Positions 1 to 9,539 are shown, counted from the stretch's first letter. The stretch is 64,000 bases of DNA from G965230065 sp965230065 (GCA_965230065.1 OZ245942.1:6138001-6202000); one strand, 5' to 3'. Numbers and translations are program-made. Notes: generated by a model not told the origin, from the sequence alone.

Positions 1-726
1 TCATTTTGCCGAGGCTTTATGTTTATTACTGGGAATTTTTTTGATCTTTCGCACGGTAGGCGAAGAAAAGTAAAACAGCACAAATCCTGAAAGAACGGTC
101 AATAATCCAAAAGCGGAAAACGACCTGAGAAGCCAGTTATTAAAATCATCCCGGCTCTCGTAATCCATGGTGTGCGTCATCCATAAAAAATCAAACCAAC
201 GCCAATCTCTATGTCGCACCCGTTGAAAGCTACCATTCTCTGCCGATACATAGGCGGTTAATTTTTGCGAGCCTTCGTATCTAATGGCCCAGGCAGGCAG
301 TGGCCTTCCTCTGTATTCATGATGATCGTCAACTTCTGTAATATATTGTATGTCCTTGATCTTGTATGGATCAGCAACATGCTCCTCCGCGATGGCTATG
401 GCTTCTTCTTTTGATATTTCATGTTTGACACTTCCTGTTTTAGCGTCAATGAGCGTACTATCGTTAACCCAATAGTAAGGATCGCCTTTGATGAATTTTA
501 GCACCAACGAACTGACATTTAAGGTCGAATCAATTTGACCTATTCCTTCTAAGCCCAATGTAGTCTGATGGGGAGTTTCTTCTAAAAAATGATCGCCATG
601 GATCTCGTCAATGTCAGTCCAGCTAAAGTATAATCCGCTAATAGTCCAGAATAAAAACTGAATACCAATAACTACCCCCAGATAACGGTGTGTTTTACGT
701 ATATAATAATTCCTGTTTTTTCGCAT
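1..726 (-). CDS. PepSY-associated TM helix protein
   Basis: A 241-aa inner-membrane protein of the PepSY_TM type. An N-terminal membrane helix lies at about residues 14-36 (RYLGVVIGIQFLFWTISGLY), a PepSY-like stretch at about 105-165 (ISKEEAIAIAEEH), and a C-terminal helix at about 198-222, so most of the protein would be periplasmic. Family members are often found with iron or copper genes; some resemble parts of ferric reductases, but the role here is unknown. It is the last gene of the cus-type unit on the minus strand, 142 bp after the preceding gene, and its stop codon is the first three bases of the window. Start ATG at 726. Confidence 0.8.
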   Translation of the reverse strand: MRKNRNYYIRKTHRYLGVVIGIQFLFWTISGLYFSWTDIDEIHGDHFLEETPHQTTLGLEGIGQIDSTLNVSSLVLKFIKGDPYYWVNDSTLIDAKTGSVKHEISKEEAIAIAEEHVADPYKIKDIQYITEVDDHHEYRGRPLPAWAIRYEGSQKLTAYVSAENGSFQRVRHRDWRWFDFLWMTHTMDYESRDDFNNWLLRSFSAFGLLTVLSGFVLFYFSSPTVRKIKKIPSNKHKASAK

Positions 727-868
727 TAACCAATAGATTAAAGGCTCATATGCTACCGCATGCCAATCACATACCGGTGCACAATACCAGTTGATATAAA
801 ATCACAAATAAAGAAATTGAGATAAGGGAGTACCCTACCTCAAACAATGTAGAAGTGTGAAATGAGGG

Positions 869-1360
869 CTAATTGAGAAAAGACTGAATAAAGATTCTGA
901 TGTCAATATTTTTTAGAGGAGGAGACTTAAATCGTGCCCACTTTATCCAGCTATTGGTGTTTACTAAGTAGGTCGCATAGGAGATAATTGACTCATTCCT
1001 TACAAATAATTTTACCTCGCTTTGAACAACATCAGATGCGATAATTTTAACAGCTTTTTTATTCAGGTAAATTTGAGATATTGTATCGCAACACTTTTGG
1101 GATGGACAACAACCTTTATCTTCTGAATCATTTTTGTTGGTCTTGTGATGACCCTCGTGTTCGTTGGTATGCTGTTCGGCAGCATGCAATTCATGGTGAT
1201 GTTCATTCTCATTCTCGTGAGCATCGGCTTTTGGTGGGCAACTTACTTCTTTAATACAGAAACAACTCCCCATACTACAAGCTATATGCACGGCACCAAT
1301 ACTTACAAAAAGTACCAGGGCTGTAATAACGAAGCTTTTATTTCTTACAAAATGAAGCAT
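869..1360 (-). CDS. His/Cys-rich secreted protein resembling HYC_CC_PP family
   Basis: I choose ATG at 1360 (163 aa). The longer frame adds 49 residues that run back into the preceding gene and would bury the hydrophobic signal (SFVITALVLFVSIGAVHIAC). After the signal come MGSCFC, a histidine-rich stretch with repeated HE/HH, then CCPSQKCC, and a C-terminus PPLKNIDIRIFIQSFLN. That C-terminus matches PPLIERDIPVLVQSFLI of the protein at 9540-9959, and both have a CC pair before it, so the two are probably divergent relatives. The histidine and cysteine content suggests periplasmic binding of a soft metal, which is inference. It is the second-last gene of the efflux unit. Function is not experimentally known for this family as far as I can say. 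Confidence 0.7.
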   Translation of the reverse strand: MLHFVRNKSFVITALVLFVSIGAVHIACSMGSCFCIKEVSCPPKADAHENENEHHHELHAAEQHTNEHEGHHKTNKNDSEDKGCCPSQKCCDTISQIYLNKKAVKIIASDVVQSEVKLFVRNESIISYATYLVNTNSWIKWARFKSPPLKNIDIRIFIQSFLN

Positions 1361-1415
1361 ATAGCTGAAATCTGTATATAAATATAACAATAATGCCGAT
1401 ATGTGGAAAGCATAA

Positions 1416-1811
1416 TTATTGCTTATCCGAATAGGCATTATAGTTTCCCTCGGAATCAAAATAGAGTACCGCTGTCTTCTGACCGGGTTTGATAACGATA
1501 AATGCATCCGCTTTATTTACTTTCTCTCCTGAGTAAGGGTCTGTAGCATATCGCACATTGTCGGTATTCTCGCGAATTTTGCTTACACACATTTGGCAGC
1601 ATCCATAGTAGGTTTTGCCATTTGCTTCAACCGGTATTTGTTCTATTCCCATGAATGCATCGTTTACCATACACACCAATTCGTTAGGGATTTGTTCCTC
1701 TTCACTGATATCAACCGGTATTTTACTGAATGTATCCGAAAAAGCCCAATAGAGGCCTGCAATAACTACAGCCCCAAATATTGAAAGGATAATTATTGAT
1801 TGTCTGTCCAT
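1416..1811 (-). CDS. Membrane-anchored TRASH/YHS-like metal-binding protein
   Basis: A 131-aa protein with one N-terminal membrane helix (residues about 5-25, IIILSIFGAVVIAGLYWAF) and a periplasmic part. It has CMVNDAFMG, then YYGCCQMCVSKI, then DPYSGEKVNKADAFIVI. The spacing of cysteines around an aromatic YYGCC..C is like TRASH/YHS heavy-metal modules (MlpB-like proteins of Bacteroidota). Likely role: a copper or other soft-metal chaperone or sensor in the periplasm next to the CusCBA pump. It lies 90 bp after the DUF3347 gene in the same direction. The family assignment rests on the cysteine pattern; the metal is not shown. Confidence 0.75.
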   Translation of the reverse strand: MDRQSIIILSIFGAVVIAGLYWAFSDTFSKIPVDISEEEQIPNELVCMVNDAFMGIEQIPVEANGKTYYGCCQMCVSKIRENTDNVRYATDPYSGEKVNKADAFIVIKPGQKTAVLYFDSEGNYNAYSDKQ

Positions 1812-1901
1812 AATTAAAATGATTTATGGTACCTGTGGGAATACAGTGATCATCATCCGATTTGATGAAATTACTGCAAGCTTTCCCACAGGATTTGAGT
1901 T

Positions 1902-2432
1902 TTAATTGATTGTTTCTTTTACACTTCCGCACTTCAGCATTTTATCACCGAAGTATGGGTTTTTGATTTCCTTTTGATTGGATAGCCAATAGGCCCCGGC
2001 ATTGTTATTTGCCATGGGGCAATACTCCAGGTACACTTCACCCATAGAAAGTTCACCACTTTTTACTAAAGAGGCCATTTCATTACTCAATGAAGCGAAA
2101 GCTTTGCGCTGGCCATCCAAAGTAGTAGCTGAAACCACCTTTGCCGCCTCCGCATTAGCTTTCTGGCTCTTGTCTACTTCTTCTAAAGATACTTCCAGTT
2201 TGGTTGCAGCTTTTTTTGCCTCATTCATCTGTGAAGCGACCAGAGCTTCTTTCAGGTGGATATAATGGCCGTAAGCAATACCCAAATCTTTGTCTTTGAA
2301 CATAGGCTCCATTTTTTGGCCCATTTCCTTTTTGTCATCATGACTCCCATGATCGTGTTGTGCAAATGCTCCAAAGCTTACTAAAGCCAGAGCCATTATT
2401 AAAATTGTTTTTTTTCTCATTACACTTTTCAT
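1902..2432 (-). CDS. Secreted DUF3347 protein
   Basis: A 176-aa protein with signal peptide (KKTILIMALALVSFGAFAQ), a short His-rich linker (HDHGSHDD) and a DUF3347 domain (about residues 45-172). The C-terminal signature EYCPMANNNAGAYWLSNQKE then NPYFGDKMLKCGSV is nearly the same as the C-terminus of the neighbouring CusB-like protein (QFCPMADDNKGANWLS, NPYFGESMLTCGEV). The stand-alone and fused copies are therefore paralogous domains. DUF3347 proteins travel with copper pumps in Bacteroidota; a periplasmic metallochaperone role is plausible but unproven. An alternative start MRKKTIL lies at 2420. Confidence 0.9.
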   Translation of the reverse strand: MKSVMRKKTILIMALALVSFGAFAQHDHGSHDDKKEMGQKMEPMFKDKDLGIAYGHYIHLKEALVASQMNEAKKAATKLEVSLEEVDKSQKANAEAAKVVSATTLDGQRKAFASLSNEMASLVKSGELSMGEVYLEYCPMANNNAGAYWLSNQKEIKNPYFGDKMLKCGSVKETIN

Positions 2433-2444
2433 TTTATTGATTTT

Positions 2445-2576
2445 TTAAAGATTAAACATTTGTATGGTGGCTATCCCAATCACCAGGAGAATTACTATAC
2501 CCCAGACAATTCGTCCAGCCCACATTTTTAATTTTGAAGGGGCTTTTTCATCCCCTGTTTTACAGCATTCTTTCAT
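2445..2576 (-). CDS. 43-aa CC-containing membrane peptide in cus operon
   Basis: Small gene read directly from the minus strand: ATG at 2576-2574, TAA at 2447-2445, 43 aa. The N-terminus is MKECCKTGDEKAPSK and is followed by one membrane helix (WGIVILLVIGIATIQMF). The start codon lies one base after the stop of the CusB-like gene (2578), which indicates tight translational coupling. The DUF3347 gene starts 12 bp after its stop. A vicinal CC pair before a single helix suggests a membrane-anchored thiol that presents metal to the pump or adapter; this is inference. Support: exact fit between two real genes, same strand, a coherent TM helix and no overlap. Confidence 0.7.
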   Translation of the reverse strand: MKECCKTGDEKAPSKLKMWAGRIVWGIVILLVIGIATIQMFNL

Positions 2577-2577
2577 T

Positions 2578-4368
2578 TTACTTGATATTTTCCTGTACCT
2601 CCCCACAAGTGAGCATAGATTCTCCGAAGTAGGGATTGCGGATTTCCTCTTCAGTACTCAACCAATTCGCTCCCTTATTATCATCTGCCATTGGGCAAAA
2701 CTGAACGTACAGTGTCTGATCCATGGGTTTAAAGGCTTTGGTCATGGCAATCATTCCTTCAGATACCTGCTGAAATGTAGTGCGTAGTTCGGCTATCGTT
2801 TTAAGGTGCTGAACATGTTGCAATGCATTTTTCAGGTCACTGCTATAGCTCATCCAGGCATTGTGTGACTCACCGGTAAAAGCAGACATATTCACCTTAT
2901 CCAGTGTTGTTTTGAGATCGGAAGCGGCTTTTTGAGCCTGATCAAATTCATCGGCCGTTAAGGCATCCTTAAATTTGAGGTATTTAGTATAAAGGGGCCG
3001 CAATGCTTCTTTCGCCTTCTGACTAATTGACACTGGCTTAGTCTCTTTTTTCTTGACCTGGCCTGACGAAGCTGGCGTATCCATACCCCCGTGGTTATGC
3101 CCTGTCATTGCCGGGCCTCCTTCCGGATTCATCATGCTTGGCTTACCAGCCAACTGTGCTGCCGCATCAATGCTGAAGGTGCCATTGACTGCTATCTCTT
3201 CACCTTCTTCAAGGCCACTCTCCACAATAAAGCTGTCACCTAAACCCGGCCCAAGCGTCACATCACGCATCATGAAACTTACTCCACTACTAGTGGTATT
3301 TTTTACATAAACTACCGAACGCTTGCCTGTCCACATAACAGCAGTTTTGGGAACCACTATGTTATTTGACTTTTTCGGCAATGTAGCTTCTACCGTACCG
3401 GATGCAAACATTTCAGGTTTTAGCTGATTGTCTTTGTTGGGCACTTCTACCCTTGCTTTTGCTACTCTTGTCTTAGGATCAATAACAGGATCCAGGAAGG
3501 TTATCTTACCTTCAAATGTCTCTCCCGGTAGAGAGGCCACTGTAAAGTTTACCTTATCACCTTTTTTGATCCAGGGCATATCCGATTCATAAACATCAAA
3601 CAATACCCATACCTTTGAAAGGTCTGCAATCTCATAAATAGCCTCTCCCTTTCGGATGTAATCACCCAGATTTACCATTTTCTCAGTTACATAGCCCGAA
3701 ACATCAGCTTGAACAGCAAATTCCTCTTTCGGTGTCCCCACTTTGAGAATTTGCTCTACCTGACTGTCGGAAAGTTTCCAATTTTTGAGCTTTTCTTTGG
3801 CGGAATTAAACAATTGCGGCTGTGTATCTTTAATTTTTTGTGCTTCAAATAATTCCTCCTGTGCAGTAACCAAATCTGGAGAGTATATATAAGCAATGGC
3901 CTGCCCTTTCCTTACGAACTCACCTGTGAAATTGACCATCAGCTTTTCTATCCTGCCCGGTATATGGGAAGACTGAGAAAAAACCAGTCGCTCATCTTCC
4001 TGTACCTTTCCGTTCAGCCTAACCGACTTAACCGGATCCATGGTTCCTACAGCAGCCGTTCTGATATCAGCCAGTTGCATGGCGGTAGGCGACATACTTA
4101 CTGCCATAGGGTCAAGTACTTCATTCTGATCATCCTCCAAAGGAATAAGGTCCATGCCACAGATAGGGCAGTCTCCGGGTTCACTCTGACGGATCTGAGG
4201 ATGCATGGAGCAAGTCCACACGGTCTCGCCAGCTATTTCTGTAGTGTGCTGGTGCTCATCATCCATTTTACTTTCGGATGATGAACCACCAAAAATCAAC
4301 CAACCCAGCAATAAACCTATTGCCAGTGTTGACAGTGCTACGATTATTATTTTTTTATTCGCGTTCAT
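2578..4368 (-). CDS. cusB: CusB-type RND efflux adaptor with metal-binding and DUF3347 domains
   Basis: A 596-aa membrane-fusion protein. Order: N-terminal membrane anchor (IIIVALSTLAIGLLLGWLIF); heavy-metal-binding domain with WTCSMHPQIRQSEPGDCPICGMDL at about 51-77; the HlyD/CusB core with barrel-sandwich and alpha-hairpin (about 110-410); a Met/His-rich linker; and a C-terminal DUF3347 domain (about 455-590). It would bridge CusA (inner membrane) and the TolC-like CusC through the periplasm and hand metal to the pump. DUF3347 at the C-terminus is a Bacteroidota variant, absent from the classical E. coli CusB. It lies one base after the end of the outer-membrane gene, clearly in one operon. 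The substrate is probably Cu(I)/Ag(I) from the CSMHP and CPICGM motifs; Zn/Co/Ni cannot be excluded. Confidence 0.92.
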   Translation of the reverse strand: MNANKKIIIVALSTLAIGLLLGWLIFGGSSSESKMDDEHQHTTEIAGETVWTCSMHPQIRQSEPGDCPICGMDLIPLEDDQNEVLDPMAVSMSPTAMQLADIRTAAVGTMDPVKSVRLNGKVQEDERLVFSQSSHIPGRIEKLMVNFTGEFVRKGQAIAYIYSPDLVTAQEELFEAQKIKDTQPQLFNSAKEKLKNWKLSDSQVEQILKVGTPKEEFAVQADVSGYVTEKMVNLGDYIRKGEAIYEIADLSKVWVLFDVYESDMPWIKKGDKVNFTVASLPGETFEGKITFLDPVIDPKTRVAKARVEVPNKDNQLKPEMFASGTVEATLPKKSNNIVVPKTAVMWTGKRSVVYVKNTTSSGVSFMMRDVTLGPGLGDSFIVESGLEEGEEIAVNGTFSIDAAAQLAGKPSMMNPEGGPAMTGHNHGGMDTPASSGQVKKKETKPVSISQKAKEALRPLYTKYLKFKDALTADEFDQAQKAASDLKTTLDKVNMSAFTGESHNAWMSYSSDLKNALQHVQHLKTIAELRTTFQQVSEGMIAMTKAFKPMDQTLYVQFCPMADDNKGANWLSTEEEIRNPYFGESMLTCGEVQENIK

Positions 4369-4369
4369 C

Positions 4370-5617
4370 TTAATATGTTTTTGCGGTTAAGTAATTGAGT
4401 TTAGCAAGGGCAATTTGATATTGTGTTTCGGCCGTTGCCTTCATCTTTTCATATTTTAAAAGCTGTTGTTGCATACGCAGTACCTCTTCAAATTCATTTC
4501 CTGAATTCCCATAAGCAGTAAACAATAGATTTAAAGCCTGATTGGATTCCTGAATTTGTTGATCATATAGCTGAAGCAACTCTTGCTGTTGTTGAATTTC
4601 AAACCAGGCCATTTCGTAGCTTGACGTAAGGGTATTGGCAAAATCTTCCTTTTGGAGTGAATAGCTTTCCTGCATGAGCTGCGCTTCTTTAACAGCGGCT
4701 TTGTATTTACTCCTGAAAATGGGAATGCTGACGGAAACCATGGGCATCATCGCATTTTTGCCATTGCCTTGCGGAGCAGCCATGTCGGAGGCTAAATCCG
4801 TACGTTCTCCAACCAACACATAGTCAAGGCCCAGACCAAACTTTGGAAGTCCTTGTTTGTAAGCGACCTCCTCACTTGCCTCACTGGAGGCTATTTTTAA
4901 GTCCAGTTCTTCCAATACCGGGTTGTTCGTAAGCAAAGAGTCCTTTCTGAAATTATCAGGCAAGGCTTGAGCAACGAGTGAATCCTCTACGGTTACCAAT
5001 GCGTCCTCCTCTCTGTTGAGTAGTTTATTAAACCGGGTCAGCAGAGGAGCTTCCTTATCGTTCAGAATGGAAAGGTTTGTAGTGGCGTCTTTCAACATAA
5101 TATCCACACGCAAGAAGTCAACCATAGTACCCACTCCATTTTCAAACTTCTTATTGGCAATGGTTTTATAAGACTCCAGTATTTCAATATTCTCCCGCTC
5201 AATCTCTTTCCATTGATTAAGTTCATAAAGCGGATAATAGGCCGCTGCCACCTGATAGTACAACCTATTCCGAGCGTCTAAGAAGGCTTGATATTTTGCC
5301 TCCGCCATTAAAGCTGCGGCATCACCTTGTGCTCTAAGGGTACCAAACCAAGGGAACATCTGCGTTAGCGAAAACCTTGCCTTTTGCGGCCCTACCCTCG
5401 TTTCCACCGGTGAAATGAAATAACCAAAAGAGAAATTAGGATCCGGTAAAGTATTTACCTGCTCCACCTTCTGTATGGCCGCTTCAAATTCCCGGTATTT
5501 GGCCTGTAATCCCGGATTGTTTTCCGCTGCTATTTTAAAATAGTCATCCAGGGTCTGCGCCTGACTCACGCTAGTTCCGAGAAAAACGAGTATTATTAGA
5601 TTTGCTAATACCTTCAT
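4370..5617 (-). CDS. cusC: CusC-like TolC-family outer-membrane efflux channel
   Basis: A 415-aa protein with an N-terminal signal peptide (LIILVFLGTSVSQAQ) and two long helical OEP repeats (about 25-215 and 230-410) rich in Gln and Ala, as expected for the tunnel helices of TolC proteins. It is the outer-membrane exit duct for the RND pump. Its start overlaps the stop of the pump gene by 4 bp (ATGA at 5617-5614), and the adaptor begins one base after its stop, so the three parts are made together. The gene order pump, channel, adaptor is common in Bacteroidota CusABC sets. Confidence 0.9.
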   Translation of the reverse strand: MKVLANLIILVFLGTSVSQAQTLDDYFKIAAENNPGLQAKYREFEAAIQKVEQVNTLPDPNFSFGYFISPVETRVGPQKARFSLTQMFPWFGTLRAQGDAAALMAEAKYQAFLDARNRLYYQVAAAYYPLYELNQWKEIERENIEILESYKTIANKKFENGVGTMVDFLRVDIMLKDATTNLSILNDKEAPLLTRFNKLLNREEDALVTVEDSLVAQALPDNFRKDSLLTNNPVLEELDLKIASSEASEEVAYKQGLPKFGLGLDYVLVGERTDLASDMAAPQGNGKNAMMPMVSVSIPIFRSKYKAAVKEAQLMQESYSLQKEDFANTLTSSYEMAWFEIQQQQELLQLYDQQIQESNQALNLLFTAYGNSGNEFEEVLRMQQQLLKYEKMKATAETQYQIALAKLNYLTAKTY

Positions 5618-8600
5618 GATTGTCTCTTTTTAAGTGTAGATTCTTTTCCCATTGAATAAAGTACAGGTACCAGAAATACCGTAATTAATGATATCGCCAT
5701 CCCTCCAAAAGATGGGATCGCCATCGGAATCATAATATCGGCTCCACGGCCGGTGGAAGTAAGGACCGGTAATAGTGCTATCATGGTTGTTCCTGCTGTC
5801 ATAAGGGCGGGCCGTATCCTTCTTACCCCTGCTTCCACCACCGCTTCTCTAACTTCTGTTAGTTTTTTCGGCTGGTTACGTGCAAAACTTTGATCCAGAT
5901 AAGTAGCAATGAGTACCCCGTTATCTGTGGCTATACCAAACAATGCAATGAACCCGACCCAAACTGCCACGCTCAGGTTAACGGTGTGCATCTGGAAGAG
6001 GTCACGCAGGTTGGTGCCAAAGATGGAGAAATCTGCAAACCAACCTTGGCCATACAACCAGAGCATGAAAAAACCACCGGAAAAAGCTAATAGTATCCCG
6101 GAAAAAATCATCAAAGAAGTTGAAACAGATTTAAACTGAAAATAAAGGATCAGAAAAATGATGCCCAACACGATTGGGACTATTATTGTTAGCCTTTTCT
6201 CAGCTCTCACCTGATTTTCATAGCTTCCTGAAAACTTGTAGCTGACTCCTGCCGGAACTACTAGATCACCTGTATCTATTTTTTCCTGAATAGCAGCCTG
6301 GGCATCATTGACCACTCCCACTTCTGAGTACCCGTCCCTTTTGTCAAATAGTACATAACCCACCAAAAAGGTTTCCTCACTTTTGATCGCCTGTGGTCCC
6401 CTCACATACTCAAAGTCCACCACCTGGCTGATCGGTATTTGTGCGCCTGTAGGTGTAGGCAAAAGAATTTTACCCAATGATTCGGGATCGTCCCTGAGTT
6501 CGCGCGGGTAGCGTACCCTCACCGGAAAACGTTCGCGTCCTTCCACGGTAGAAGTAATCTTCATTCCTCCGATAGCTGTTTCAATGGTCTGCTGTACATC
6601 TTCCACATTCAGCCCATAGCGCGAAATCTCATCCCTGTTGATATTCAAATGAAGATAGGGCTTACCTACAATCCTGTCGGCAAACACAGCTTCCGCTTTT
6701 ACCGAAGGCACTACTTTCAATACCTCCTCAAGCTGCAGTCCAAAGTCTTCTATCGTTTTCAGGTCCGGGCCGTACACTTTAATCCCCATAGGGGCCCGCA
6801 TACCTGTTTGCAGCATCACCAAGCGGGTTTCAATAGGCTGTAGCTTAGGTGCTGAAGTTACTCCCGGTATTTTGGTAACCTTCACAATTTCATTCCAGAT
6901 ATCATCCGGGGATTTTATCTGTGGCCGCCAATTGCGGAAATAATTCCCGTTATCATCAGGGATGAGTTCCTCCAAAACAACCCCTCGGTTAATGGCTTCT
7001 TCATTAGAAAGGCTATCACCGCTATTGAGTATGAAGCGATCTTCCTTATCAACTTTGAACCTTATTCGGTGCCCTTTTTCACTGAGCATGTACTCCGGTT
7101 TATAGTTAATGATATTTTCGTACATGGAAATAGGTGCCGGATCAAGGGCAGATTCTACCCGTCCTAGTTTGCCTACCGTTAATTCTACTTCCGGGATGTT
7201 GGTCAGAAGCATATCCAATTGACCTACTACTTTGCGGTTATATTCAATACCGGAATGCGGCATGGACGTTGGCATAAGCAGGAAACTTCCTTCGTCCAGG
7301 GATGGCATGAATTCTTTCCCAATACCAGGGAAGGTATGGGTTAACCCTGACCAAACTTTGGTAGTCTTGATGTCCCAGCCAACAGTGTCTAGTGCTTTAG
7401 GCACAAAAGCAAAAACGGTATTAAAGCCCATCCATACAGTGGCACCGACCAGAATGATAAAGGTGGGTACCAGTAGAAATTTGATTTTATTTTCCAGGCA
7501 CCATTTTAATAAAGTTTTATAGTAATATTCTAAAAGCATAAACGACCCCAGGATAAATCCTACCAATAAGGTCACAAAAATAAAGTTGAGTAGTAGAGAC
7601 TTTGAGGCTCCTAGCGGCAGCCAATATTTAGCTAAAAGCCAGGTTACGCCAATAAGTACAATCATCAGCTCGGCATAATTGAAGAGAAATAGTGAAGGCC
7701 TGGAAAAGCTTTCCTTTTTAGTGTCAAAAACATTCTTGACAATTCCGATAGCACCAAACAATACCAGCAATACACCCCCCCATATCTGACCAATAAAGAG
7801 CCCTGTAATTCCAAATAGTACTAATGCGTAGCCACCAAATTTCTTAAGAAACTTGTTATTGATTTTGAACCCAAAGAACCAATGTGCCAACGTAGGCATG
7901 ATCAACAGACTCACCAACAGGGCAGCTATCAAGGCAAAGGTTTTAGTAAAGGCCAGAGGGCCAAATAATTTACCTTCGGCAGCTTGCATGGTAAAAACAG
8001 GAACGAAACTCACAATGGTAGTGGAGACTGCCGTGAGTATTGCTGTGGCTACCTCTGCTGACCCATTAAATATCGTTTCTATGAGTTTTTGACCGGGTGG
8101 AGCTTCATCTATATGTTTAATAATGTTTTCAGAAAGTATAACTCCCAAATCCACCATCGTACCAATGGCAATGGCAATACCTGAAAGTGCAACTATGTTG
8201 GCATCAATACCAAAATAGCGCATGGCGATAAACACCATCAATACCGCAATCGGCAGGATACTTGAAATGAGAAATGAAGCCCTGAGATTATACACCATCA
8301 CGATCACTACCAAAATGGTAATGAGCACTTGAAGCGAAATGGCTTCTTCCAGGGTTCCCAATGTTTCATAAATAAGCTCGGAGCGGTCATAAAACGGAAC
8401 GATAGTCAACTGGCTTTCCCTTCCATCTGCCAACGTTTTTTTAGGCAGTCCCGGGGCTATTTCTTTGATCTTATCTTTGACGTTGTTAATGACCTGCAAG
8501 GGATTGGCACCATAGCGGGCCACCACTACGCCACCTACCACTTCAGCACCATCTTTATCCAGCAGGCCTCTACGGGTGGATGGCCCCAGGGTAACTACAC

Positions 8601-9438
8601 CTATGTCTTTAATACGGATGGGAACATTTTCCTGAACGGCAACTACGGCCTTTTCAATGTCTTCTACTTTTTTGATGTAACCCAAACCACGCACCAGATA
8701 TTCTGCCTGGTTGATCTCAATGGTTTTAGCTCCCACGTCTTTGTTTGATTTCTGTACCGCCTGCATTACTCTATGCAATGGGATATTATAGGCTTTTAGA
8801 GCATCAGGGTTAACATCAATCTGATATTCCTGTACAAAGCCACCAATAGAAGCCACTTCCGAAACGCCTTCTGTTGCGTTTAATCCATATTTGACGTAGA
8901 AGTCTTGTACGGTACGGATTTCGTGGAGATCCCATCCTCCGGTAGGGTTTCCATCCTTATCTCTGCCCTCAATGGTATACCAATACACCTGGCCCAGCGC
9001 AGTGGCATCAGGCCCGAGTGCAGGCTGGACCCCTTCCGGTAATAAGCCGGAAGGCAAGGAACTTAGTTTCTCAAGGATACGGGAACGTGACCAGTAAAAC
9101 TCTACATCTTCACTGAAAATGATGAAGATACTGGAAAAGCCAAATATAGAAGAACTCCGTATAGATTTTACGCCCGGAATACCTAATAAATAGGTAGTCA
9201 GCGGATAGGAAATTTGGTCTTCTATGTCCTGTGGTGATCGGCCCTGCCACTGGGTAAAGACAATCTGTTGGTTTTCTCCTATATCCGGAATAGCATCTAC
9301 CGGAACGGGATCAGAAGGTAACGCACCTATCTGCCAACCGAAAGGGGCGGTCACAATGCCCCAGGCAATGAAGCCAATTAAGATGAGAACAGTAACTAAC
9401 TTGTTCTCAAGAAAGTATTTAATGATTTTATTAAGCAT
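5614..9438 (-). CDS. cusA: CusA/CzcA heavy-metal RND efflux pump
   Basis: Start chosen at ATG 9438 (1274 aa, MLNKIIKYFLENKLV), which matches the usual RND N-terminus. The longer frame from 9483 adds 15 unrelated residues. It has the RND plan: TM1, porter loop (PVDAIPDIGENQQIVFTQW), the TM2-6 block with VALSGIAIAIGTMVDLGVIL, a second porter loop (RAPMGIKVYGPDL) and a TM8-12 block (GFIALFGIATDNGVLIATYL). It is about 230 residues longer than E. coli CusA. The extra length includes several added membrane helices at about residues 530-700, between TM6 and TM7, a known feature of Bacteroidota members. It exports monovalent copper/silver or related cations using proton flow; the exact metal is not certain. 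Confidence 0.93.
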   Translation of the reverse strand: MLNKIIKYFLENKLVTVLILIGFIAWGIVTAPFGWQIGALPSDPVPVDAIPDIGENQQIVFTQWQGRSPQDIEDQISYPLTTYLLGIPGVKSIRSSSIFGFSSIFIIFSEDVEFYWSRSRILEKLSSLPSGLLPEGVQPALGPDATALGQVYWYTIEGRDKDGNPTGGWDLHEIRTVQDFYVKYGLNATEGVSEVASIGGFVQEYQIDVNPDALKAYNIPLHRVMQAVQKSNKDVGAKTIEINQAEYLVRGLGYIKKVEDIEKAVVAVQENVPIRIKDIGVVTLGPSTRRGLLDKDGAEVVGGVVVARYGANPLQVINNVKDKIKEIAPGLPKKTLADGRESQLTIVPFYDRSELIYETLGTLEEAISLQVLITILVVIVMVYNLRASFLISSILPIAVLMVFIAMRYFGIDANIVALSGIAIAIGTMVDLGVILSENIIKHIDEAPPGQKLIETIFNGSAEVATAILTAVSTTIVSFVPVFTMQAAEGKLFGPLAFTKTFALIAALLVSLLIMPTLAHWFFGFKINNKFLKKFGGYALVLFGITGLFIGQIWGGVLLVLFGAIGIVKNVFDTKKESFSRPSLFLFNYAELMIVLIGVTWLLAKYWLPLGASKSLLLNFIFVTLLVGFILGSFMLLEYYYKTLLKWCLENKIKFLLVPTFIILVGATVWMGFNTVFAFVPKALDTVGWDIKTTKVWSGLTHTFPGIGKEFMPSLDEGSFLLMPTSMPHSGIEYNRKVVGQLDMLLTNIPEVELTVGKLGRVESALDPAPISMYENIINYKPEYMLSEKGHRIRFKVDKEDRFILNSGDSLSNEEAINRGVVLEELIPDDNGNYFRNWRPQIKSPDDIWNEIVKVTKIPGVTSAPKLQPIETRLVMLQTGMRAPMGIKVYGPDLKTIEDFGLQLEEVLKVVPSVKAEAVFADRIVGKPYLHLNINRDEISRYGLNVEDVQQTIETAIGGMKITSTVEGRERFPVRVRYPRELRDDPESLGKILLPTPTGAQIPISQVVDFEYVRGPQAIKSEETFLVGYVLFDKRDGYSEVGVVNDAQAAIQEKIDTGDLVVPAGVSYKFSGSYENQVRAEKRLTIIVPIVLGIIFLILYFQFKSVSTSLMIFSGILLAFSGGFFMLWLYGQGWFADFSIFGTNLRDLFQMHTVNLSVAVWVGFIALFGIATDNGVLIATYLDQSFARNQPKKLTEVREAVVEAGVRRIRPALMTAGTTMIALLPVLTSTGRGADIMIPMAIPSFGGMAISLITVFLVPVLYSMGKESTLKKRQS

Positions 9439-9539
9439 GTTATTTACATTCAACTTTTGAATTGATTTAAAATGGCATAGCAATAATGCCCAAGGCTCTA
9501 AAGAGCTAAGCCTTGATCACGATCAATTGAATGAAATGC

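Noticed and set aside
5890..8748. Several plus-strand frames of 60-140 codons inside cusA
   Set aside because: They lie antisense to a full-length RND gene and have no independent features.
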